A DNA stretch of 64,000 bases from Brevibacterium sp. XM4083 (GTDB lineage Bacteria > Actinomycetota > Actinomycetes > Actinomycetales > Brevibacteriaceae). The position numbers and the translations under genes were made by a program. Shown piece by piece: positions 49,372 through 57,554 of this stretch. Position 1 is the stretch's first letter. Each line of letters begins with the position of its first letter. The stretch is taken from positions 248,001 to 312,000 of the forward strand of contig NZ_VFYR02000004.1 of NCBI RefSeq assembly GCF_006489205.2, in the 5' to 3' direction. The notes under the pieces were generated by a model that saw nothing but the letters and a program-made list of their open reading frames with translations, was not told where the DNA came from and did no database searches.

Positions 49372-49455
49372 TCGTGGACTTTCTTCTCGGGAAGCCGACC
49401 GGAGCCGCGACATACGACACCAGGGTCATCCTAGTGACCGGGACTGTGAGTGCGC

Positions 49456-49826
49456 CCGACACGGTCGACCGACGCTGCCGGACCGGCGCCCAGAATCCGC
49501 AACGACGCACTGAACCGACAAATACGCCGTTAGCGCAGAGCGTATTTGTCGGCTGGGGGCGTCGATGTCGGCGGCGGTGCCGGTTGAGGGCGTCACTGCC
49601 GGGTGAGGGCGTCACTGCCGGGTGAGGGCGTCGGTGGCGCGCCGACGCTGAGTCCCTGCCGACACGGTCGGCCGACCCCGCCGCACCGGCGCCCCGAATC
49701 CGCTTCGACGCCCTCAACCGACAAATACGCCGTTAGCGCAGAGCGTATTTGTCGGTTGAGGGCGTCGATGTCGGCGGCGGTGCCGGTTGAGGGCGTCACT
49801 GTCGGTTGAGAGCGTCGGTGAAGGCG
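49456..49826. repeat. 203-bp duplicated intergenic unit with hairpin
   Basis: Two head-to-tail copies with a 203-bp period fill the 535-base spacer between the MFS gene ending at 49907 and the RND start. Each contains the perfect stem CCGACAAATACGC / GCGTATTTGTCGG (49515-49552 and 49718-49755) with the loop CGTTAGCGCAGA. Each also has short direct repeats of GTTGAGGGCGTC or GTGAGGGCGTC. The copies have diverged on the left side but not in the hairpin. I see no coding frame or transposase. Confidence 0.85.
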
Positions 49827-49906
49827 CCGACTACGCTGCTGTCGACGTGTCGGTGTCGACGCCCACGTCACTCGCGCGCCGGCGACGGTGCCGACGGCGA
49901 ACGCGC

Positions 49907-51193
49907 CTACTCCGCGGCCGCCGCACGCGGGCGGGTCTCGCGGCCCGTGATCCAGACGGCTGCGGCGATGAGGCCGAGGGCACCGGTGAGGAGGAACGCG
50001 GCGGAGTAGCTCGCGTGGTCGATGACGATGCCGGCGATGACAGGGCCGAGGATCGCCCCGCCGTCGAGGGCCATCTGGTACTTCGCGAGCACCCGGCCGC
50101 CCTTGCGATCGCGGCCGATGACGTCGGCGACCGCGGCCTGCTGAGCGGGATTGGCCAGCCCCGAGCCGATGCCGGCGATGATCGAGAGCACGAAGAAGAG
50201 CCAGATCGTCTCCGTGAATGCCAGTGCCGCAGTCGAGACTCCGAGGACGGTGAGGCCCCAGAGGATGAAGGGCTTGCGGCCGTACGTGTCGGCGAAGCGG
50301 CCGACGACGGCGACGGCCGAGGCGTTGCCGATCGCGAACATCGTCAGCGCCAGTCCCGCCACGGCGGTGTCGGCGCGCAGGATCTGGATCGCGAAGAGCG
50401 GGTAGATCGCCACGCGGATACCCATCGCCGACCAGCCCTGGACGAACGCGGAGACGAGCGCTGCGCGGTAAGCGGAGTCCCGCCACGCCTGTCGGAACGT
50501 CATCACCTCCTGGACGCGCTCGTCCTGCGCGGCCTCACGCCTCGCCCGTCCGGACTTCGTCGCCGACCCCGCCGAGGCGGTCGAAGCGAGGAACACCCGC
50601 ACGACGGCGGCGGCGATGACGAGGCCGATCGCGTAGATGAGGAAGGGCAGGCGCATCCCCCACCCGGCCATGAGTCCGCCGAGCACGGGTCCGGCGATGC
50701 CGCCGACGAGGAACGCGGTGGCATACGTGCTCGACGCCTTCGCCCTGGCATCGACGGGGGCGAGACGGATGATGAGGGCCATCGCGGACACGGTGAACAT
50801 CGTCGACCCGATGCCGCCGAGGCCGCGGAAGATCAGCAGCTGCCAGTAGTTCTGGGCGAACGCGACGGCTGCCGTGGAGGCGGCGACGACGAGGAGACCG
50901 GTGATGTAGATCCGCCGCTCCCCGAAGGCGTCGACGAGGCGGCCGGAGGTCGGGGAGAAGACGAACCGGAAGAACGCGAACGAGGAGACGACGATCGTCG
51001 CCGCCGTCACCCCGAAGTCGAAGCTCGCCGCGAACTGCGGGAGGACGGGGGCGATGATGCCGTAGCCGAGGGCGACGATGAACGCGGCCGCGACGAGGAC
51101 GTAAATCTCCTTCGGCAGGCGACGGTCAGCGGCGGGCGCGGTGCCGTCGAGGTCGGCGGCCGCCTCGTCGCGCTGCCCCTCCTCGCCTCTCAC
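49907..51193 (-). CDS. MFS transporter (DHA1-like)
   Basis: A 428-aa twelve-helix transporter. It begins IYVLVAAAFIVALGYGIIAP and contains the loop motif GRLVDAFGERRIYITG and FRGLGGIGSTMFTVSAMALI, typical of DHA1 drug:H+ antiporters or multidrug MFS proteins. The GTG start overlaps the nitroreductase stop by four bases, so it is the third gene of the msrA operon. Export of a reactive compound would fit that context but is not shown. Confidence 0.87.
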   Translation of the reverse strand: MRGEEGQRDEAAADLDGTAPAADRRLPKEIYVLVAAAFIVALGYGIIAPVLPQFAASFDFGVTAATIVVSSFAFFRFVFSPTSGRLVDAFGERRIYITGLLVVAASTAAVAFAQNYWQLLIFRGLGGIGSTMFTVSAMALIIRLAPVDARAKASSTYATAFLVGGIAGPVLGGLMAGWGMRLPFLIYAIGLVIAAAVVRVFLASTASAGSATKSGRARREAAQDERVQEVMTFRQAWRDSAYRAALVSAFVQGWSAMGIRVAIYPLFAIQILRADTAVAGLALTMFAIGNASAVAVVGRFADTYGRKPFILWGLTVLGVSTAALAFTETIWLFFVLSIIAGIGSGLANPAQQAAVADVIGRDRKGGRVLAKYQMALDGGAILGPVIAGIVIDHASYSAAFLLTGALGLIAAAVWITGRETRPRAAAAE

Positions 51194-52038
51194 AGGGTGT
51201 CGAGGAACTGGTCGGGATCGGGCAGGGGGCGGGTGCTCGTCGTCAGACGGGCCCGATAGCGATCGGGCACGCCCCCGATGTAGAACCAGCCCATGAGCAG
51301 CTCGCTGTCGTTCAGCCGGTGGAGACGGCGGACGGCGGGGGCGTTCGTCAGGGTGCCGCTGCGCCACATCACACCCCAGCCGGCCTGCCAGAGGGCGAGT
51401 TCGAGGAGGTGTCCGGCACCGGCAGCGGTCGCGTGCTGCTCCCATTCGGGGACCTTGGGGTGCGGTGTCGGCGAGGCGACGAGCGCGAGGAGGAGCTCGG
51501 CGCGCAGGGGTTTCGTATTCACCTCACCGGGCGCGCGGGTGACGCCTGCGGCCTCGTCGAGGGCGGCGCCGAGGCGGAGGCGGTCGTCTCCGCGGATGAT
51601 GACGAACCGCCACGGCTTGAGCGCCTTGTGGTCAGCGACGGAGGAGATGATGCGGATGATCTCCCGCAGATCGGAATCGCTCGGGGTCTCCGGGTCGACC
51701 TTCGAGATCGAGCGCCGTGTCGCCAGAGCGTGGAGGACCGGGTCGGCGAGGGCGTCGATCGAGCTCGGCTGCGAATAGTCCGGTCCCGGGCGCCGCTCCT
51801 CCCCCGCCTCGGCGAGGGTGGAACCCACCGAGGTCGGGGACGGATCCCGGGACTCGGTGGGCGCGGTCTCGACCGACGGTCCGGCGGCGGTCCTCACGGC
51901 CTGGGCGGCGAGCCTCTTCGCCCACGGACCGGTCTCCCCATCGAGGAAATGGGTGCGCGCGAGCTCACGCTCGGCGGTCGAGCGCTTCGGCTTCTTCGCC
52001 GCCTTCTTCCCACAGCCGGACTTCTTCTTGCTCCCCAC
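51190..52038 (-). CDS. Nitroreductase-family protein with lysine-rich N-terminal extension
   Basis: A 282-aa protein. Residues about 95-280 form an FMN-dependent nitroreductase fold (LATRRSISKVDPETPSDSDL, then LKPWRFVIIRGDDRLRLGAA and WQAGWGVMWRSG). The first 25 residues are very basic (KKKSGCGKKAAKKPKRS), followed by a helical and then disordered stretch to about residue 90. That extension is not part of the usual fold and may bind nucleic acid or be a fused small domain. It starts from GTG immediately before the msrA stop region and is coupled to msrA and the MFS gene. Confidence 0.84.
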   Translation of the reverse strand: MGSKKKSGCGKKAAKKPKRSTAERELARTHFLDGETGPWAKRLAAQAVRTAAGPSVETAPTESRDPSPTSVGSTLAEAGEERRPGPDYSQPSSIDALADPVLHALATRRSISKVDPETPSDSDLREIIRIISSVADHKALKPWRFVIIRGDDRLRLGAALDEAAGVTRAPGEVNTKPLRAELLLALVASPTPHPKVPEWEQHATAAGAGHLLELALWQAGWGVMWRSGTLTNAPAVRRLHRLNDSELLMGWFYIGGVPDRYRARLTTSTRPLPDPDQFLDTL

Positions 52039-52569
52039 TCAGCTCACCCAGTTCGCGTAGGCCTTCCGCGCCTTCGACAGCTTCGGGTCGATGATCACCC
52101 GGCAGTAGCCGTTGTCGGGGTTGTTCGTGTAGAAGTCCTGGTGGACGGTCTCGGCCGGGTAGTAGGTGCCGAGCGGTTCGAGGGTCGTGACGATCGGGTC
52201 GTCGAAGTACTCCTGGGCTTCGGCGATCGCCTGCTCGAACTCAGCCTTCTCGTCATCGTCGCGGTAGAACATCGCCGACCGGTACTGGGTGCCGACGTCG
52301 TAGCCCTGGCGGTTGAGGCTCGTCGGGTCGTGACCGGTGAAGAAGAGACCGAGGATGATGCTCTCGGGCACGATCTCCGGGTCGAAGGTGACCTGGAGGG
52401 CCTCCGCGTGGCCGGTCGTTCCGCCGGCGACTTCACGGTAGTGGGGGTCGGGCGTGTCACCGCCGGTGTATCCGGAGACCACCGAGGTGACGCCCTTGGT
52501 GCGCTGGTAGACGGCATCGAGGCACCAGAAGCATCCGGCGCCGAGCGTGAGGGTGCGAAGTTCGCTCAT
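52039..52569 (-). CDS. msrA: Peptide methionine (S)-S-oxide reductase
   Basis: A 176-aa repair enzyme that reduces methionine sulfoxide in proteins. The catalytic motif GCFWCLDAVYQ is near residue 12, with GYTGGDTPDPHYREV, SGxTGHAE-like GGTTGHAEALQVTFDP and HQDFYTNNPDNGYC. The promoter matches a SigH/SigR oxidative-stress type and would start transcription at or next to the ATG. It is the first gene of an operon with a nitroreductase and an MFS transporter. Confidence 0.95.
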   Translation of the reverse strand: MSELRTLTLGAGCFWCLDAVYQRTKGVTSVVSGYTGGDTPDPHYREVAGGTTGHAEALQVTFDPEIVPESIILGLFFTGHDPTSLNRQGYDVGTQYRSAMFYRDDDEKAEFEQAIAEAQEYFDDPIVTTLEPLGTYYPAETVHQDFYTNNPDNGYCRVIIDPKLSKARKAYANWVS

Positions 52570-52575
52570 AGTTGG

Positions 52576-52604
52576 TACAACGGCTTTCGGTTCAGCGTAT
52601 TCCC
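52576..52604 (-). promoter_or_regulatory. SigH/SigR-type promoter of msrA
   Basis: On the minus strand GGGAAT (52604-52599) and GTTGTA (52581-52576) are 17 bases apart. This matches the SigR/SigH consensus GGAAT-N17/18-GTT of actinobacterial thiol-oxidative stress sigma factors, which are known to drive msrA. The expected start point lies at about 52569-52570, so the mRNA would be leaderless. Confidence 0.65.
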
Positions 52605-52728
52605 GGGCCCGTGTGCGACCCGCCCGGGATCGTTCAGCAGTGCAGTCGACGAGGTGGTGCTCGACGGCGTGATGACTGACCGCTCGGTGCTCGGCAACTC
52701 GGTATTCGGGAGCTCGGCGCTGATCGGA

Positions 52729-53886
52729 TCAGCTGCGGTCGGTGCGGAACGTGAGGTCGGCCGGTCGCGGCCAGTCGGCGAGCGTGAGCGGCGGTGGTTC
52801 CGGGGCGTCGTCGAATGCCACGTCGACGTCTTCGTCATCGAGGGTGTCCGGGTAGGCTTCCACGCCGTCGGGGTGGAGGGTTCCCGGTGCTGAGGCGCCG
52901 AGTCGCTCGGCGGTCTCGGCCGCCAGGACGAGGTCCTCCCCGTCCTCGGCGGCAAGCAGCTCGATGCGTGCGAGCAGTCCATCGGAGATCTCGAGGCTGA
53001 GCTCGAGCGCCGTGGGTTCGTCGTCTGCCGCACCGGTCAGCGCCTCCCCGGCCTCGACGACGCCGACGACGGGGTAGGTCTGGGTGGCGGGCACCGCGGC
53101 GGGCGCGTCCGAGTCGAGGTAGACGTCGATGCTCGAGATGTCCTCCTCGGCGAGCAGGGCCGCCAGATCCTCGTCGCTGAGCTCGATCGGATCGCTGCCG
53201 GGGAACTGCTTCGTCGAGTACGGCACCCACACGAAGAACCGCGCGTGCTCGAGTTGGGCGCGGACCACCTCGGCGACGTCCTGGGACTGCGGGTGCGGCT
53301 GGTCGAGGATCGCCTCGACGGAGGCCTGGATGTGAGGGGGCAGTTCGATCTCGACAGGGGCGAAGTCGGTGTGCCCGTCGAGGGCCTCGGCCGCGACGAA
53401 CTCCTCGGCCTTGTCGAGGGCGAACGCGGAGACGGCCATGACCGTCGAGTTCACCGCGGCGTTGAGCCCCCGGCCGACCCCGGCCGGCAGCTTCGCATCC
53501 CAGCGGTCCTTGATGTCCTGGATCGGCGTCCACAGGGCCCAGCTCGCGGCCCCTGCGGCGATCGCGGCGGCGGCGTTGAGCACGGCCTGCGACTTCCACG
53601 TCGTGGCCTCGACCGTCCACGCCTCAGAGTCCTCATCGTCGACGCCGAGCCGCCCGAAAGCCGTGTCCTCATCGGCGAACGCGGAGTCCTGATCGGCGAA
53701 GGCCTTCGTTCCCCCGAGCCAGGTCAGGGCGGCGGTGGCCACGGCGTAGGCGGCGCGGACCACGGGCTCCTGACCGGCGGTGAAGTCGCGGCGGCGGACG
53801 ATGCTCTGCGCTCCGGAGCCGAGCGTGGAGACGGCGCGGACGAGGAGGCGATGGCGTTGGGGGATATCGGGGAGACGCATGTCCAC
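52729..53886 (-). CDS. Hypothetical acidic protein with hydrophobic centre
   Basis: A 385-aa protein I do not recognise. It has a basic start (IPQRHRLLVRAVSTLG) and a hydrophobic alanine-rich region (YAVATAALTWLGG; AVLNAAAAIAAGAASWALWT) that may contact the membrane. Another alanine-rich helix (GLNAAVNSTVMAVSAFALDK) leads to a long strongly acidic C-terminal half ending TLADWPRPADLTFRTDRS. It follows the peptide deformylase gene on the same strand. GTG 53886 or ATG 53880 may be the start; neither has a clear ribosome binding site. Confidence 0.7.
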   Translation of the reverse strand: MDMRLPDIPQRHRLLVRAVSTLGSGAQSIVRRRDFTAGQEPVVRAAYAVATAALTWLGGTKAFADQDSAFADEDTAFGRLGVDDEDSEAWTVEATTWKSQAVLNAAAAIAAGAASWALWTPIQDIKDRWDAKLPAGVGRGLNAAVNSTVMAVSAFALDKAEEFVAAEALDGHTDFAPVEIELPPHIQASVEAILDQPHPQSQDVAEVVRAQLEHARFFVWVPYSTKQFPGSDPIELSDEDLAALLAEEDISSIDVYLDSDAPAAVPATQTYPVVGVVEAGEALTGAADDEPTALELSLEISDGLLARIELLAAEDGEDLVLAAETAERLGASAPGTLHPDGVEAYPDTLDDEDVDVAFDDAPEPPPLTLADWPRPADLTFRTDRS

Positions 53887-53960
53887 ATCGAATCACGCGC
53901 ACCTGAAGCGCGGGTGTGAATTCGCTGGCCGGACGGCGACGCCGGCCAGGCGGCGACGGC

Positions 53961-54626
53961 TCAGAGCACGAGCGAGCTCGGCAGGGTGAATCCGAGTTCC
54001 GCGGCGGCCGTCTGCGTCGAAGGCTGGTTCCACAGGCGAGCGACCGCCTCGTTCGTCGCCAGCGACCGCATCTCGGCCTTGTCGAGGAAGAGGATCCCGC
54101 CGAGGTGGTCGGTCTCGTGGGCGACGATGCGCGCTGACCAGCCGGTGACCTCCTCGGCGATCGGCGTGCCGTCGAGGTCGTTCCCGCGCAGGGCGATCGT
54201 CCGCGGGCGGGCGACGACGGCCTGATAGCCGGGAATCGAGAGGCAGCCTTCGTAGAAGGCGACCCGCTCCGACGTCGACGGCTCGTAGGAGGCATTGACG
54301 ACGGTGCGGAACGGCAGCGGCTCCCGCTCGCGCACCGCGGCGGCCTCGGGGCTGACGGCGGCAGGGTCTTCGGCGACGAAGATCGACAGTCCGACCCCGA
54401 CCTGCGGTCCGGCGAGGCCGACGCCCGGGGCGGCGTGCATGGTCGCTCGCATCACCTCGGCGAGGCGGGCCAGCGTCGCATCGTCGACCTGTCCGGAGAA
54501 CGGCAGCACCGGGGTCCGCAGGATCGGGTCGCCGGCGTCGACGATGGGGGCGATCCCGCCGCCCGCCTCGGCCGCGGCGAGGACGGCATGGATCTGGTCG
54601 GCGACGAGACGGTCGGTGAGCTGCAC
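53961..54626 (-). CDS. def: Peptide deformylase
   Basis: A 221-aa metalloenzyme that removes the formyl group from nascent proteins. The three motifs are present: GVGLAGPQVG, EGCLSIPGY (metal-binding cysteine) and HETDHLGG (HExxH). An N-terminal extension of about 30 residues before DPILRTPV is longer than in E. coli. It lies 40 bases after the CitE-like gene on the same strand. map, which acts next on the same substrates, is at 7389. Confidence 0.94.
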   Translation of the reverse strand: MQLTDRLVADQIHAVLAAAEAGGGIAPIVDAGDPILRTPVLPFSGQVDDATLARLAEVMRATMHAAPGVGLAGPQVGVGLSIFVAEDPAAVSPEAAAVREREPLPFRTVVNASYEPSTSERVAFYEGCLSIPGYQAVVARPRTIALRGNDLDGTPIAEEVTGWSARIVAHETDHLGGILFLDKAEMRSLATNEAVARLWNQPSTQTAAAELGFTLPSSLVL

Positions 54627-54666
54627 GGGGGTTCTCCTGAAGGCGCGGGGTCAGCGGGCGCGGGGG

Positions 54667-55470
54667 TCAGCGGGCGCGGGCGACGATGAGCTCGGCGTGC
54701 TTGAGCAGCGGAGCGTCGATCATCTTGCCCTCGTACGCGAACGCGCCCTTCTCCGTCGTCGCACGCTCGAGCACGGCGTTCGCCCAGGCGAGCTGGTCGT
54801 CGCTGGGGCGGAAGGCCTCGCGGACGACGGGCACGTGGTTGGGGTGGATCGAGACCTTGCCGCTGAAGCCGGATTCGACGGCGTCGTGGGCTTCGGCGGC
54901 GAGACCGTCGTGGTCGGGGATGTCGGCCCAGATCGAATCGAGCGCGTACTTCCCGTGGGCGCGGGCGGCGAGCAGGGTCGAGCTGCGCACGTGGGCGACG
55001 ACATCGCGCCACGTGCCGTCGGCCCGGCGGGAGGAGCCGCCGCCGAGGTCGGCGATGAGGTCCTCGGAGCCCCACATCAGTCCGTAGGTGTTCTCGGCGG
55101 CGGCGATCTCGGCGACGCGCAGGGCGCCGAGCGCGGTTTCGATGAGGGCGATGACCTCGTACCCGGCAAGGATCGTCAGGTCGGCGGCCGACTCCGTCTT
55201 CGGCAGCATGACGGCCGTGTAGTCGGTCTTCGCGAGCATCCGCAGGTCGTCAGCGAGGTGCGCGGAGTCGCGGGCGTTGACGCGCACGACGGTGCGGGTG
55301 GGATCGAGCGGGTAATCGATGATCGCCTCGCGCGCCGTATCCTTGTCGGCCTCGTTGACGGCGTCCTCGAGGTCGAGGATGACGATGTCGGAGCGTTCGG
55401 CGGCCTTCTGGAACCGGTCGGGCCGGTCGCCAGGGACGAAGAGCCAGGCGGGGGCGAATTCGAGTGCCAT
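54667..55470 (-). CDS. CitE-like CoA ester lyase (HpcH/HpaI aldolase family)
   Basis: A 267-aa TIM-barrel lyase of the citrate-lyase-beta-like group, which cleaves or forms malyl-, citramalyl- or hydroxymethylglutaryl-like CoA esters. Signatures include PAWLFVPGDRPDRFQKAAE, the acidic DLEDAV, VRVNARDSAH, and GKVSIHPNHVPVV. It begins 11 bases after a MaoC-type hydratase, a pairing typical of short CoA-ester pathways. The exact substrate is not determined. Confidence 0.9.
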   Translation of the reverse strand: MALEFAPAWLFVPGDRPDRFQKAAERSDIVILDLEDAVNEADKDTAREAIIDYPLDPTRTVVRVNARDSAHLADDLRMLAKTDYTAVMLPKTESAADLTILAGYEVIALIETALGALRVAEIAAAENTYGLMWGSEDLIADLGGGSSRRADGTWRDVVAHVRSSTLLAARAHGKYALDSIWADIPDHDGLAAEAHDAVESGFSGKVSIHPNHVPVVREAFRPSDDQLAWANAVLERATTEKGAFAYEGKMIDAPLLKHAELIVARAR

Positions 55471-55481
55471 GGTCGGTCTCC

Positions 55482-56027
55482 TCACTTCTCCGTCTGCGGG
55501 GACTCGGACTGCGGTGCCGCCGAGGACCCCGCGGTCGCCTCGGCGGGCTTGGCATGGGACGAGTCGAACATCATCGTCTGACGCACGGCCTTCGCGACGA
55601 GCTGGCCGTTCTGGTTGTAGCCGCGGTGTTCGAGGGTGACGATGCCCTGTCCGGGGCGGGACTTCGAGGCGCGCTTGTCGAGGATCGTCGTCTCCGCGTA
55701 GAGGGTGTCGCCGTGGAAGAGCGGGGCGGGGAAGCTGACCTCGGAGAAGCCGAGGTTGCCGACGATCGTGCCCTGAGTGAGCTGGGAGACGGAGAGGCCG
55801 ATGAGCGTGGCGAGGGTGAACATCGAGTTGACGAGGCGCTGCCCGAAGGGCTCGGTCTCGGCGAAGGCGGCATCGAGGTGGAGGGCCTGCGTGTTCATCG
55901 TCACCGCGGTGAACCACGTGTTGTCGGCCTCGGTGATCGTCCGGCCCGGCGCGTGCTTGTAGACGGTGCCGACTTCCATCTCGTCGAGCCACAGTCCGCG
56001 CTGTTCGATGACCTTGCTCTCGCTCAT
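55482..56027 (-). CDS. MaoC-family (R)-hydratase
   Basis: A 181-aa hot-dog-fold enoyl-CoA hydratase-like protein. The region TVYKHAPGRTITEADNTWFT, then VTMNTQALHLDAAFAETEPF contains the asparagine/histidine residues of the MaoC active site. FPAPLFHGDTLYAETTILDK is the central hot-dog helix and strand region. It is co-transcribed with the CitE-like gene. Mesaconyl-CoA hydratase-type relatives share this look, so a role with C4/C5 acyl-CoA compounds is plausible. Confidence 0.9.
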   Translation of the reverse strand: MSESKVIEQRGLWLDEMEVGTVYKHAPGRTITEADNTWFTAVTMNTQALHLDAAFAETEPFGQRLVNSMFTLATLIGLSVSQLTQGTIVGNLGFSEVSFPAPLFHGDTLYAETTILDKRASKSRPGQGIVTLEHRGYNQNGQLVAKAVRQTMMFDSSHAKPAEATAGSSAAPQSESPQTEK

Positions 56028-56155
56028 TCTCGCTCCTTCGTCGTGATGTTTCGAGCTTACCCGTCAGCTGGGTCACAGTCTGCGGCAGGTGCGACTGCCC
56101 CGGGCGGGCGCGCTCAGGCGGCCGGGGTGCGGTCGCACCGCAGGAGACCGCACGA

Positions 56156-57373
56156 TCACGACCGCGGCGGGCCGAGGAACGCTCCGACCACGGCGATGCC
56201 GGCGGCGACGGCGAACGCGGGACCGGCGCCGAGGCCGGTGATGAGGGCGCCGAGCAGCGGTGCGCCGAGGGCCTGACCGACGGCGATGAGGAGGAAGGCG
56301 AGTCCGACGCCGGCTGCGGGCGCTCGGTCGTAGACCTCGGTGCCCCAGACGAGGAGGAGCCCGGTCAGGGCGATGTAGACGGCCCCGAAGACCGCCGCGG
56401 CCGCACAGGCACCGGCGATGCTGCCCGGCACGGCGGCGAAGAGGAGGGTCGATGCGGCGAGGATGAGCATCGCGACGAGCCAGCCGCAGCGCAGTCCCAC
56501 CTTCGCGGCGAGGTCCCCGGAGACGGCTCCGAGCATGCCGAAGGCACCGAGGAGGATCCAGGCGATCGCCGAGGCGGTCTCCCCCATGCCGCCGACGCCG
56601 ACGAGGAGGTCCCGGCCGAACGTCCACACCGCCGCACTCGCGAATCCCATGAGCGCCGAGGCGGCCATCAGCGGCGTGCTTCCGCGGGGGACGAGGGGGC
56701 GGGGCAGGAGAGCGGGCTCGGCCCCGCGCGGTGAGGGTGCCGCGGCCCCGGTCCCGCGCGGCGAGGAGGCCGCGGCCCCGGTCCGGCCGGGTGAGGGGAC
56801 GGCGCGCAGGACCCAGAGGGTGACGAGGGCGGAGAGGACGGCGAAGACGATCCACGCCCAGCGCCACTGGCCGAGGGTGAGCAGGGCGATCGGTCCGGCG
56901 ACGGCGACGCCGAGTCCCGTGCCCGCGTTGATGACCGTCTGGGTCCGACCGCGGACGGACGAGCGCACGGATTGTGCCACGGCCTGGGCGAGCGGCGGTG
57001 AGGCGACACCGGTGCTCGATCCGGCGATGAGGACACCGATCGCGAGCATCGCCGTGCTGGGGGCTGCGGCGATGAGCCCGGTGCCGACTGTGGCGATGAC
57101 CCCGGCGCAGACGGCGATGGGACGCGCGCCGCAGCGCGGGGTGAGGATCGTCGCGGCGACGATCGCCAGACAGTAGGCGATGTACGCCCCCGAGGCGATC
57201 GCCCCGGCCGTCTGCGCGTCGAGGCCGAAGTCCGCGCGGAAGGCCGGGAGGAACAGTCCGAAGGCGAAGCGTGCCAGGCCGTAGCAGGCGGCGATGAGGC
57301 TGAGTCCGGCCGCCGCGAGGGCCAGAGTGCCGCGGCGGCCGAGGAGTGCTGCGCCGGTGTCGGTCGAGGTCAT
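56156..57373 (-). CDS. MFS transporter (YbfB/YcaD-like)
   Basis: A 405-aa permease. It begins LALAAAGLSLIAACYGLARF and AFGLFLPAFRADFGLDAQTA, the YbfB-like start, and it has a repeated Pro/Arg-rich loop between helices 6 and 7 (GRTGAAASSPRGTGAAAPSP). The loop is encoded by a duplicated 33-base stretch. It is divergent from a TetR gene, with several palindromes in between. Substrate unknown. Confidence 0.87.
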   Translation of the reverse strand: MTSTDTGAALLGRRGTLALAAAGLSLIAACYGLARFAFGLFLPAFRADFGLDAQTAGAIASGAYIAYCLAIVAATILTPRCGARPIAVCAGVIATVGTGLIAAAPSTAMLAIGVLIAGSSTGVASPPLAQAVAQSVRSSVRGRTQTVINAGTGLGVAVAGPIALLTLGQWRWAWIVFAVLSALVTLWVLRAVPSPGRTGAAASSPRGTGAAAPSPRGAEPALLPRPLVPRGSTPLMAASALMGFASAAVWTFGRDLLVGVGGMGETASAIAWILLGAFGMLGAVSGDLAAKVGLRCGWLVAMLILAASTLLFAAVPGSIAGACAAAAVFGAVYIALTGLLLVWGTEVYDRAPAAGVGLAFLLIAVGQALGAPLLGALITGLGAGPAFAVAAGIAVVGAFLGPPRS

Positions 57374-57431
57374 TGCGGAGATCTCCGGGGCTCGTCGTCG
57401 AGTCGCTGACGAGCAGCGCCGCCAATCGACT

Positions 57432-57468
57432 TCACAGGTCTGTGAACTAGTGTGTTCACAAGTACACT
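57432..57468. promoter_or_regulatory. Overlapping palindromic operators, TetR/MFS spacer
   Basis: Three overlapping dyads occur: TCACAG-GT-CTGTGA (57432-57445), TGTGAAC-N6-GTTCACA (57441-57460) and AGTGT-N10-ACACT (57449-57468). They lie about 60-70 bases upstream of the MFS start and about 90-120 upstream of the TetR start. The adjacent TetR-family protein is the likely ligand. Confidence 0.6.
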
Positions 57469-57554
57469 GATCTGTAAAGTGGGAGTGCAGCCGCACGTCG
57501 CAGCGACCGCCCGGGCCGGATCCCGCACGACTTCCCTGAGACAGGAGGACACCG

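Noticed and set aside
49456-49826. Insertion sequence ends
   Set aside because: The duplicated unit has no transposase frame and no target-site duplication that I could see; the inverted repeats are internal hairpins within each copy.
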